Source of the DNA: Ananas comosus | Taxonomy: Eukaryota; Streptophyta; Magnoliopsida; Poales; Bromeliaceae | Length of the DNA stretch: 64,000 nucleotides | Direction of reading: 5' to 3' | Assembly (NCBI RefSeq): GCF_001540865.1 | Contig: NC_033631.1 | Location: 9,183,133 to 9,247,132, forward strand | Part shown: piece by piece, positions 1 through 9,567 of the stretch | Numbering within the stretch: position 1 is the first letter of the stretch | Layout: each line of letters opens with the position of its first letter | The notes under the pieces: generated by a model | What the model was told of the DNA's origin: nothing | Database searches by the model: none | What the model saw: the letters and a program-made list of their open reading frames with translations, nothing else | Translations under genes and position numbers: made by a program

Positions 1-185
1 ATGCAACTTGTTTACTTGTTAACGTTCGTCCTTCCGAATCGTAGGGTTCGAATCGCTTTTCAATATATCAGCTGATATTTATTATGCTCTCAAAGAGGTT
101 GAGTGTGTTCGTGGAACATCTGGGTATAGTCAAAAGCACTCTTTTATCAAATGTTATTCACATGTAATTTACACTGGATTTGCAG
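1..185 (+). other. Probable intron upstream of the lipase exon
   Basis: AT-rich, no sustained reading frame matching the family, ending in a T-rich tract and TTTGCAG at the exon boundary. Read as the 3' part of the intron between the missing first exon and the exon starting at 186. Confidence 0.5.
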
Positions 186-1155
186 GAAGGATCCAAATTA
201 CAGGAGGATGGTCATAGCATGCTTCATTCAAGCAGTTTACTTGCTGGAATTAGATCGACAAGAGAACAAGAGCGAAGGCGACGGCCTCGCGCCCAAATGG
301 TGGAAGCCCTTCAAGTACAAGCTATCTCAAACGCTCGTCGACGAAAGAGACGGTTCCATATACGGCGCGGTCCTAGAATGGGACCGAACCGCCGCTCTAT
401 CCGATTTTATAGTGATAAGACCAAGCGGCGCGCCAAAAGCGGTACTTGCGGTTCGAGGCACCCTTCTGAAGAGCCCGACGATCAGAAGAGATCTCGAAGA
501 TGATCTTCGTTTCCTCGCGTGGGAGAGCTTGAAAGGTTCGGTTCGATTCGTCGGTACTTTAGAAACAGTGAAAGCTTTGGTTGGTAAGTTCGGTAGCAGC
601 AATGTGTGCATCGGCGGGCACTCTTTGGGGGCCGGATTCGCTCTCCAGGTCGGCAAAGCGATGGCCAAGCAAGGTGTTTTCATAGAGTGCCATTTGTTCA
701 ATCCGCCTTCCGTTTCGATAGCCGCGAGCGTGCGGAGTATCGGCGAGAAGGCGAGTAATCTGTGGGGCAGAGTTAAAGCGAGCTTGCCTTCGAAGTGCGA
801 GGGAGAGGAGAAGGTTTGCGGGAACGAAGGGAAGAGGCTGTGCACAGAGATGAAGAAATGGGTGCCGCATTTGTATGTAAACAGCAGCGACTACATTTGC
901 TCGTATTACGCTTCGATCGAGGACGGTAGCGATTCGGATGGCGCGGAGGCGGGCAATGTGCAGCAGGTAGGAGAAGTCGCGAAGCTCTTCGTGATGTCGA
1001 AAGGGCCGCAGAAGTTTCTGGAGGCTCATGGCTTGCAGCAGTGGTGGTCGGGGGATGCCGAACTGCAGCTGGCTCTGCACCATAGCAAGCTCATCAACAG
1101 GCAGCTGAGATCTTTGTACACAATGCCACCAACATCTTCTACCGCGAAATCGTAG
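186..1155 (+). CDS. Lipase-like alpha/beta hydrolase (At4g10955-type), last exon
   Basis: 3'-terminal exon of a lipase/esterase-like protein, about 322 codons visible. The exon probably starts at 186 after a TTTGCAG acceptor; the upstream exon lies outside the window, so the open frame from 151 is not the true N-terminus. The nucleophile elbow GGHSLGAG (catalytic Ser codon at 622-624) is the class-3-lipase style G-x-S-x-G motif. The frame then runs through an aromatic and basic-rich C-terminal half to a TAG at 1153-1155. By family knowledge it resembles the plant group annotated as 'GDSL esterase/lipase At4g10955', which despite the name has a GHSLG elbow. GC-rich codon use contrasts with the AT-rich flanks. 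Substrate is not inferable. Sure of the fold class, less so of the subfamily. Confidence 0.85.
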
Positions 1156-1370
1156 GATTCGGATTCTAAGTTTGTTTCTCGAATTGTTTTTTCTTTTTCT
1201 TCTTTTTAAATGCTCTTCTCGAGTATATGAATCAAGAGACTTGTGTAAAAGTGTAGGATGTAAGCATAAAAGGGACTTTGTTTGTTCTTTGTTGAATGAG
1301 TGGTTTTGTTATCCTCTGGTGATTCCTGATACAACAAAGAGAATAGGGTATATATATATATATATATATA

Positions 1371-1913
1371 GGCCATGGCTACTATACTATTATGAGTATT
1401 GGAGCTCTCGTACTTATAAGTTGTTTTCAATGATGGAGCTTCCGAATCGATGATCTACTCCATTAAATATGATCTAGAGTATTTGAAACTTCTAGAAAAT
1501 AAATTTCGTAAATTTTCGAAATCATAATAAAGTCTATCAAGTGGGCATAAAATGAACGGTCAAAATCGAACGACATCCTAAAAAAGGATGATCGGATCAT
1601 TTAATTTAAGATCAGAGTTATTGATCTCTTTATCTATGTAGTGAATAGAATTTTCTATCAAAAATTCAACAAATTTCGATTCTTTTACATTGTTAAACTA
1701 GCAAGTATCCCATACCGGCCGTTAAAAATTGTCAAATTTGTGACCTCTTGATCGTAAGGTAAATGATGTCGAAAAATTATAAAATTTAATTTCTAGAAGT
1801 TTTAAATACTGTAAATAACGTTTAACGGTGTGGATCATCGATTCGGAAGCTCTATCATCGAAAACAACTTATGAGTACGAGGGTGATCGTACTCATAATA
1901 GTATAGTAGCCGG

Positions 1914-1915
<2 letters not shown>
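1371..1915. mobile_element. Foldback (long-TIR) element, about 545 bp
   Basis: About 85-bp terminal inverted repeats: the left end (GGCTACTATACTATTATGAG near 1377) is mirrored by the right end (CTCATAATAGTATAGTAGCC near 1892-1911), and inner blocks around 1436-1455 and 1835-1855 are also complementary. Both ends abut (TA)n runs (1348-1370 and 1917-1944). No coding capacity. Same family as elements near 27.6, 38.9, 41.1, 54.7 and 57.2 kb. A TA target site is plausible but unprovable inside TA microsatellites. Confidence 0.7.
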
Positions 1916-1944
<29 letters not shown>

Positions 1945-2325
1945 GTAAAAGATTATAACAGAGGAATTTGTTCTGAATTTTAGTTTTTTTTTTTTTATTC
2001 TTTCGGGAAACGACAGCGACGCCCTTAGAGAGTCCCACCACATGAAACTGGAACTCAAACTCAGAACCTCTTAAACCGAGCCATAAGCTGCGTTTGGTTG
2101 CAGGGTATTCCAGAACAAGCTGGGATATCCCCCAATCAATATTCAAGTAAAAAAAAAAAAAAGAGGAGGATTCTTTGTTCCAGACTTAACGGGTTGTTCA
2201 ACCCATTAAGCCTGTTCTTCTCAGCTTGGAGAACTGGCTTGAATAACTTGGGTCCCCTATAAAGCTTTCCATTTTGTCCATTAAACCCTTCGCCTCAAAC
2301 GAACCAAAAAAAAAAAAGAATTTTT

Positions 2326-2393
2326 CAGCTAAGTTTATTTCTAAATGAAATAAACGAAACAGATAGTGTGCTACCTATCTCTCCAAAAAAAAG
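2326..2393 (+). mobile_element. SINE 3' fragment
   Basis: Matches the 3' half of the intact SINE at 31835-31991: the CAGCTAAGTTTATTTCTAAA block, then an AAATAAACGAA-type motif, a GTGTGCTACCT hairpin half, and an A-rich tail. The tRNA-like head is missing (5' truncated). Confidence 0.65.
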
Positions 2394-2919
2394 AAATTAT
2401 AAATTAATATTTAATAAAATAAAATAAAAAAATAGATTGAATGATTAATTAATAAGTACTAATCCATTTTAAATATTTATATTTTTAAATTAATTTTGAA
2501 TAAATTTAAATAAATGTCTAAATTGAATACTACTAAATTAATATTTTCAAAATAATGTACAAATATACTTAATTTGTAAATTAATTTATTCTAATACTTA
2601 ATTTATTAAATTATATTTAATTATTATATTCAAGGGCAAATTTATCATTCTATATAATTTTTATCTTTTCAACATCTAATTCCAGTATAAGCACCTAAAC
2701 ACTATAAATAATATTTTCTAGGAACAAACAAACAACATCCAGACGAAATTTATAATTTGTTCTAGCTTATATCAAGATATCTCCTATTTTTGGGAACAAT
2801 AAAAATTATTCTTTAAAAATTTAGTTTTCACAATAAAAATTATTCTTTAAAATTTAGTCTCACTATTTGGATACTGATGATTTGGCTACATAAGAATGAG
2901 TTATATTTTAGGGATAGTG

Positions 2920-3610
2920 AAGGGATGTAGGGCCTTGCAGTTTTAAAAACGTATGGAAACCCCCTCAACCATCGGCTGTTTTGAAAAAGATCCCTCAACT
3001 TTTAGATTTATGTTTTTTTGAGACCCCTTCAGTTTCTAATTTTTTTGAATTAAATGAATTCGATTAAAACAATTAGGGGTTTTCTCAAATTTATTGATAA
3101 TTTCACAAAATTTAACAACTCTATTTATTTTTAAGCAAATAAAAATATGCAAATTAAATTATTAATGAAGAAAATTTGAGAGGATTGCATTTAAACAAAA
3201 ACAAAAAAGACAAGATGAGGGGCCAATTTCAAAATAGCCAAAAAGGCCTAAGGCTCTATTTTGAAATTGGCTACATTTGAGGGGCTCTCCGTACATTTTT
3301 AAAATTTTAAAAATAACCTCAAATTGCGACTTTCACGAAATTAACAACTTTTATTTAATTTTAAGCAAATAAAAATAGACAAATTAAATAATTAACGAAG
3401 AAAATTTGAGAGGATCGCATGTAAACAAAAACAAAAAAAAAAATAAAGGTAAGGGGCCAATTTCGAAAGAACCCAAAAGACCTAAAGGGTTCGTTTCGAA
3501 TTTCCCTACATTTGAGGGGCCAATTTCGAAATAACTGAAGACCTAAGGGTCTATTTCGAAATTGCCTACATTTGAGGGTTCTCCATGCATTTCTAAACAA
3601 AACTGACCTT
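2920..3610 (+). repeat. Tandem repeat, about 228-bp period, continuing at 9212-9325
   Basis: Blocks such as GAGAGGAT(T/C)GCATxTAAACA and AGGGGCCAATTTC recur near 3178-3230 and 3406-3465, and the GCCTACATTTGAGGG block recurs again near 3570. The same sequence resumes right after the MULE at 9212-9325, so the MULE split this repeat. The part near 2930-3060 also has a 'CCCTCAACx' pattern seen in a scattered repeat at 14510-14650. Confidence 0.6.
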
Positions 3611-3769
3611 AAAAAAGATGGAAAAGTCTACCTGTACTCCTATAGAAAGGTGTATATCCTACAACTATCAGATCCAATGGCTGATATTAATCCACTAGCA
3701 CAGTAGCTTCTAACCTCACACCTTTTTTACTTCTTACTAAAGCTAACTTAAATTAAACCCTACTACACT

Positions 3770-6270
3770 TCTCTCTCCCGCACAGCTCCTCTCGCTATCT
3801 CTGTTTCTCGCTCTCTCTCGCTTCCTCGCTTTCTCTCGCTCCCTCGCCTCTCGTCATCTCACGCTCTCCCCTTTCTCTTTCTCTCACTCTCGCTCGCAGG
3901 GCACTCCACTCCATCGGGCAGAAGTTCGGCAGCGTTCGTTCCACACATCTCGTGTCCGAAGCCGTCTCGAAGGTGTCTCTCGGCTTCGCCTTTCTCCATT
4001 GGTAGGAGGTCGCCTCTCAACTGCTCCCCTGTCCATCCCAGTACCTGTGACGCATTCCTTCAGTCGTGAGCGTCCGAAATTGGGAACGATTTCGGAGCTA
4101 ATTCGGCCACAACCGAAACAGATGATTCAACTCAAACAGGGCATTTTTTTAAAATTTCTATAATCTTTTATTTTCAATTTTTAATTTAATACAAAATGTA
4201 TATTTTGAGGGTTTAGGGTTGCAGCTGCGGATTGTCTTTGCGTGCTCCCAGACTTTTCGCGTCACCGAATATGGTGAATAATTTATTTTCAGGAACACTG
4301 GGGTATATTGCGGATATATCATTAGTTCATTTTTAAGAATAAAGAAATTATATAGGATTAGGGTAGGGTTACAAGCTATTATGGCCAGCATTGATAGTAT
4401 GTTCAAATCCATAGACTTGGATGAATCTATATGCAAGCTTGTGGTTTAAATCTTAATATAGCCGCTGATAGAAATATTCACAATCGGCATTGACGAGTGA
4501 GCAGTTCACTATTAGGTGTTTAGGGTTTAGAATTTCCTTTATGGTTCCGAAACATGTAGGAGTTGCAATGTACCCATATGGCATAATATAGACAATCCTA
4601 GGGCCATAATAGAACAACTCCTATCAACGCAGGTATTAGAACACTTTGATCTAATAATAAATAGATGTAAAGGTTATATAGAACACTCTTCATAAGTTTA
4701 TCAGTGGAAGCACTGTTTAGAATTAGAAACATTTCTCTTTAGTCCAGACGAAACATATTGTAAGCTGCCACAGAGGTAAACCAATAGAACTGGCAGAGGG
4801 CAAGATGGTAAATCGAGCGACCTGATAAATATTCGATGGGACTATCGCATGCCATAGGGGTCATAATAAACATATTTTTACAGTATTACATAAAATTTAG
4901 CCCTCAACCGCAGTATTCTTCTGCGAACAGAATTGCGTGATTGAATGCCTGCGAGCTATTATATTAGTTGTAATCGTATTTGTTGTCCTTTTCTATTTAC
5001 TTGTTTTCTGAACATGCTTCTTGTTTCCGCATCAAATACGTCACTGTAATTAATCTAGTAATAGACTAATTTTGTGAAGATGTGGCATTGGATCCGCATC
5101 TATACAGTCACTTTCTGGATAAATAAATACACAAACAATGCAACAGCTTTAGATATGTACTTATTCCGTTACATAGTAAAATTGGCGTTGGCATTTGCTA
5201 TCGATTGATAAAGAACGACGTATTAAGAGTTGAACTCATTGACCACAGCGGGCACAGACGCGGCACAGCGCTGGTATATTTATTCATTCTCAGTTAGACA
5301 GAGGTTTTTAGTTATTAATTCACGAATGCACAGTAACATCTACCTATAAATCGTTAATAAATTAACACATTTTTTTTAGTCTTGAAACGAAATGGTTTGC
5401 GTTCTATTTGAGACATCCTCAAATCCGCTGTCGGCGCCTGCTGCGTCAATATTGCATAAGGAATAGTTAACAACAGGGTTCCATCGAAGCTTGATTGTGC
5501 ATTAACACATCTTTTTGCCCGAAAGAATCGTAAGAAACGCCTCCCCGATCTATCATTGTACATAATGACCGGCTGCCCTCTTCCTGCTCATATGGTCAGG
5601 GCGATTCTAAAGGACCATGTTGCTACATATATACTTCATTAATTGAGTGCATAGTCGCAAAAGATGAATCTGCAATGTTATAGAATTTTGCAATTGTTCT
5701 GGTAAGTACAGTGTTGTATGTATATTATTGTGCAATTGTGAATGGTAACTCAGCCAGAGTTAATTATAATGATTTGAATGTCAATTGTGTCCATTGTGAG
5801 TGGTCGTATCACAGATTTTTCATATATCATTTGAATGTGCAATGTGAATTATGACTAGGTAATTCTTGTATTTTTGCTTATCATATTCATTGATTTATTT
5901 TGTGTAATGTGAGTTGTTTGATAAAGAGTCTAGTTAATTTATCCCATTGATTAATGTATCAATTTACCGTGATTTGTCATATTTCTCCCGATTTTATCAT
6001 AGATGAATTTACCTCTATAATTTTATTATGTTGCAAAATAATTTATGAGAGTTATCGTATCGGAGATAGACATTCAGAAAGTACAATGGGCACATGTTGA
6101 GATTGATGATGTCCCTAAGTTGCGTTGAGAACGCAGTAAGTATTAGAAGTGTCCGTCTGAACTACAACCAGACTACACGAAAGGTCAGATCACCTTCTGT
6201 TAGCGCTCAACATCCTCCTATAATCACCTATGGTGTATTTACTTTCCTATAGATTCCCAAGTGGTAAACT
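3770..6270. other. MULE interior, left part, no recognised gene
   Basis: 3770-4130 is GC-rich and CT-rich and resembles a 5' leader or first exon of a captured gene, without a convincing frame. 4140-6100 is AT-rich with no long open frame. 6105-6240 contains a block (GATGTCCCT..., ...AGTAAGTATT, CACCTTCTGTTA) that recurs at 6890-7010; in the second copy it reads GCGCAG|GTAAGT, a good splice donor. Confidence 0.4.
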
Positions 6271-6279
6271 GTTCTAATT

Positions 6280-8115
6280 TTTACGCAACAGCAAAGAAAT
6301 GGTACCATATAGAATTGGTAATAAAGCATAGTGCTGTATTTTGGTGGCTCATTTAGTACTACAGATGTTGGGTGCATATAAAACTATTCCAATTTAAGGC
6401 TATAACCGCACAACCCAAAAGCTACCATATAGAAGCAAAAATAGATAGAAATGGCAGGTATAGGTAAAAAACTTAGCCCTACAGAGTTCCGAGAGGGTAA
6501 TAAACGGTTCTAATTAACGCTATAAGTACAACAAAGGAGACCATATAGAAGTGGACATATAAATGTGGCAGGTATTTCGGTGTGCTCTTTAGCCCTACAT
6601 ATGTTCCGGGGTGTGGTATAACTGTTCCATTTTAAGCTACAACCGCACAACCCAAGGCGACCAGATAGTAGATAGATAGAAGTGACAGATATATGGGTGT
6701 ACTCTTTAGCACTACAGATGTTCCGAGGTGTGGTATAACTGTTCCATTTTAAGCTATAACCGCACAACCCAAGGCTACCATATTGAAGTAGATAGATAAA
6801 AGTGGCAGGTATATGGGTGTACTCTTTAACACTACAGATGTTCCGAGGAGTGGTATAACTGTTCTATTTTAAGCTATAACAGCACAAGNGATGTCCCTGC
6901 GCCGGTTGAGGAGGCGCAGGTAAGTATTGAGCGTCGTCGCAACTACAACAGCAACGAAAGGGTCAGATTCACCTTCTGTTACAGCTCAAGTCCTTCTTAA
7001 TCACTTATTTGGAGGCCCGACGCGCGACGAGGTTAGTGCTGCCATATAGAAGTGGACATATGTATCTAGCTGGCATATAGGGGAGTGGTTTAGCACTACA
7101 GATGTTCTGGGGAGTAGTATAACAGTTCCATTTTAAGCTATAACCGCAAAAGCAAAGGCTACCATATAGAAGTGGACATATAGATGTGGGAGGTATTTGA
7201 GTGTGCTCTTTAGCCCTACAGATGTTCCGGGCAGTGGTTAAATTGTTCTATTTTAAGCTATAACTGGAAAAATAAATGGTACCACAGAGATAATATTATA
7301 TAGATGTGAAAGGTATATGGATGTGCTCTTTAGGCTCGACAGATGTTCTAGAGAGCATTATAATTGTTCCATTTTAAGGTATAACCGCACAACCCAAGGC
7401 TGCCATATAGAAATGGACATTTAGATGTGGCAGGTATATGGGTGCGCTCTTTAGCCCTACAGATGTTCCGAGGTGTGGTATAACTGTTCCATTTTAAGCT
7501 ATAACCGCACAAGTAAAGGGTACCATATAGAAGTGGACATATAAATGTGGCAGGGATTTGGGTGTGCTCTTTAGCCCTACAGATGTTCCGGAGTGTGGTA
7601 TAACTGTTCCATTTTAAGCTATAACCGCACAAGTAAAGGGTACCATATAGAAGTGGACATATAAATGTGGCAGGGATTTGGGTGTGCTCTTTAGCCCTAC
7701 AGATGTTCCGGGGTGTTGTATAACTGTTCCATTTTAAGCTATAACCACACAACCCAAGGCTACCATATAGAAGTAGATAGATAGAAGTGGCAGGTATATG
7801 GGTGTACTCTTTAGCCCTACAGACGTTCCGAGAAGTGGTATAACTGTTCTATTTTAAGCTATAACAGCATAAGTAAAGGGTACCATATAGAAGTGGACAT
7901 ATAAATGTGGCAGGGATTTGGGTGTGCTCTTTAGCCCTATAGATGTTTCGTGGGGTGGTATAACTGTTCTATTTTAAGCTACAACTGAAAAAATAAAGCC
8001 TACCACAGAAAATATTATATAGATGTGAAAGGTCTATGGGACTGCTCTTTAGCCGTACAAATGTTCCGCAGAGTGATATAACAGTTCTATTTGGAACTAT
8101 AACCGCACATTACAT
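6280..8115 (+). repeat. 120-bp tandem minisatellite, about 14-15 units
   Basis: Units carry TACCATATAGAAGTGGACAT, GTGCTCTTTAGCCCTACAGA, TGTTCCG and TAACTGTTCCATTTTAAGCT. The 60 bases at 7501-7560 and 7621-7680 are identical, giving a period of 120. Units outside 7380-7980 are more diverged. The array is interrupted at 6889-7060 by an N and a non-array block. Minus-strand open frames here are repeat translations, not genes. Confidence 0.9.
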
Positions 8116-8342
8116 ATAGAAGTGGATTAACATTAGAACAAAATTTTTCTTTACGCCATAAGTTGTAATACAATATTAAAATAAAACGTAGAATTTAAAG
8201 CAACAAAACCATATGGCATCAGGACCATTGATATAATATAAAGTCTACCACAAAATACTACAACAGGTTATATTTGTACAACACAACGACCAACATAACA
8301 ACACTATATAAAAATTATTACAGCTTGCATGATACAGGGTGG

Positions 8343-8747
8343 TCATGTACCCTTGCCACACAAGTTATAGCAGGATGACCACATTATCCCACTGACTATC
8401 CCATACATGACAAAAATAGCCCATTTCCATCTTTTTCTTTTTGCTGCAACTGCGACTTCTTCCCGCAACTTATTATTGCTTTCTAGTAAACCATTAACCA
8501 CTGAGATACTCTGGCTCGTAAATTGTGGGTCGTACCACCCAAAATAATTACATGCGTTACTCTCCTGCATCTGAAAGATAATATAAATTACACATCAAAT
8601 AATGTCAATATATGAATCAACAAGTTTATAGTAGCCAGCTTTACCCTATATCTTGAACAGCCATAAAATCTCCGACCCGGATTATTTTNNNNNNNNNNNN
8701 NNNNNNNNNNNNNTCGGGGTAAACCACGTCGTTCAATTTTGCCGCAT
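8343..8747 (-). CDS. GRF-type zinc-finger protein (two exons, broken by assembly gap)
   Basis: Minus-strand gene. Exon 2 (8343-8570) follows a TTATCTTTCAG acceptor and encodes a CNYFGWYDP segment, a Leu-rich stretch and a C-terminal hydrophobic helix (AIFVMYGIVSGIMW), ending TAG at 8343-8345. The upstream exon ends at 8645 before GTAAAG and encodes NNPGRRFYGCSRYR. The two halves form the GRF zinc-finger core (NPGRRFYGC ... C-x-F-x-W-x-D). The 25-N gap at 8689-8713 removes the N-terminal Cys motif and perhaps the start codon; upstream sequence has no convincing ATG. Plant families combine zf-GRF with a coiled coil and a C-terminal membrane segment, often in many copies. It lies inside the MULE, pointing inward from the right TIR. 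Confidence 0.6.
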
Positions 8748-8759
8748 CCTCGATTGTCG

Positions 8760-9050
8760 CCTCCGTACTTGCCGCGTCCAATTTGATCGCAGAATCCGCC
8801 TTCGCGCTTCTTTCTCTTCCTCTCGTTCTCCCTGTTTCTAGCACAGCACAACTCCTCTCGCTCCCTCTCGCGCCCTGCCCTCGCTCTCTCTCGCGCCCTG
8901 CTCCCGCTCCCGCTCGAGCTCTCCTCTCTCTCTCGGTCGCTCGCTCGCTCGCCTCTCTCTCTTTAGGTCGCTGGCTCGCTCGCTCGCCTCTCTCTCTCAG
9001 TCGCTGGCGCGCTCGCCTCTCTCTCTCTTTAGCTCGCTGGCGCCAAAAAT
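8760..9050. other. GC- and CT-rich leader-like block
   Basis: Long runs of CTC, TCGCTCG and CTCGCGCC units next to the right MULE TIR. It resembles the block at 3770-3900 in the same orientation (both contain GCACAGC..CTCCTCTCGCT). Likely 5' leader or promoter of the GRF gene; frames through it are low-complexity. Confidence 0.4.
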
Positions 9051-9321
9051 TAGGAAAAAAAAGGAAAAAGGTGATGGGCTAAAATGTGGGAGTGAGGTTA
9101 ACACTGTTTTTTTTTTTTTTTTTAACCAAGTTTATATCACCCGTTGGATCAAAGAGTTGTAGGATCTACAACTCAATATGGGGTGTATGGGTAGCACGAC
9201 TCAAAAAAGATAAGGTAAGGGGTCAATTTCGAAATAACCCAAAAGACCTAAGAGTCAATTTCAAAATTGCCTACATTTGAGGGGCTCTCCATACATTTTC
9301 AAACAAAATTGACCTTAACAT

Positions 9322-9328
9322 AAAAAAA
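9322..9328 (-). terminator. Pol III terminator of tRNA-Arg
   Basis: A run of seven T on the minus strand lies three bases after the tRNA 3' end, the expected Pol III stop. Confidence 0.85.
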
Positions 9329-9331
9329 TTG

Positions 9332-9404
9332 CGACTCCGCTGGGGATCGAACCCAGAATCTCTGGTTCCGTAGACCAGCGCCTTATCCATTGGGCCACGG
9401 AGTC
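9332..9404 (-). tRNA. tRNA-Arg (anticodon ACG)
   Basis: Reading the minus strand from 9404: acceptor GACTCCG pairs perfectly with CGGAGTC, discriminator G at 9332. Anticodon stem CTGGT/ACCAG with loop CTACGGA, anticodon ACG. The T-arm has the canonical GGTTCGATCC (B box) and the D-arm GGCCCAATGGATAAGG (A box). No intron and no encoded CCA, as for nuclear plant genes. Confidence 0.95.
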
Positions 9405-9431
9405 ATTTTATAATTAATTCCCTTAACATTT

Positions 9432-9450
9432 TATAAATTATTTATAATTT
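9432..9450 (+). promoter_or_regulatory. TATA-like element between tRNA-Arg and HMGB14
   Basis: TATAAAT at 9432 and TATAATTT at 9443, about 120-135 bp upstream of the HMGB14 ATG and followed by a CT-rich leader. The same AT-rich tract lies 30-45 bp upstream of the divergent tRNA, where plant tRNA genes often carry TATA-like sequence. Confidence 0.45.
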
Positions 9451-9567
9451 ATATTGGCTTTTCTTTCCTCATTTTATTTTTCCCTTCTCTTTCTCTCCTC
9501 TCCTCTTCATCTTTTCCACGAAGAACCTTCTAAAACCCTTTCCCCGTCCCCGCCGCGCTCCGGAGCG

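Larger units (their letters stand above)
3620..9202. mobile_element. Mutator-like (MULE) element with TIRs and 9-bp TSD, non-autonomous
   Basis: Imperfect terminal inverted repeats of about 115 bp: left about 3620-3735, right about 9085-9202. Shared core: ATCCTACAACT, GATCCAA(T/C)GG, GTGATAT/CTGATAT and TTAACCTCAC/TCTAACCTCAC. Flanking 9-bp duplication AAAAAAGAT at 3611-3619 and 9203-9211; 9 bp is the MULE signature, though this copy is low-complexity. Flanking repeat sequence is continuous across the insertion, which supports the boundaries. Inside are GC-rich CT-rich blocks near both ends (3770-4130, 8760-9050), a 120-bp minisatellite and a GRF-zinc-finger gene, but no recognisable MuDR transposase. 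Pack-MULE-like. Confidence 0.65.

Noticed and set aside
151..185. Open frame start at 151 for the lipase gene
   Set aside because: The residues before 186 do not look like the family, and TTTGCAG marks an exon start.
6510..7752. Minus-strand frames repeating LCGYSLKWNSYTTPRNIC
   Set aside because: Translation of 120-bp minisatellite units; the frame is broken by indels between units and outside the best-preserved copies.
6280..8115. CRISPR-like regularly spaced repeats
   Set aside because: Contiguous 120-bp minisatellite without unique spacers, in a plant genome.
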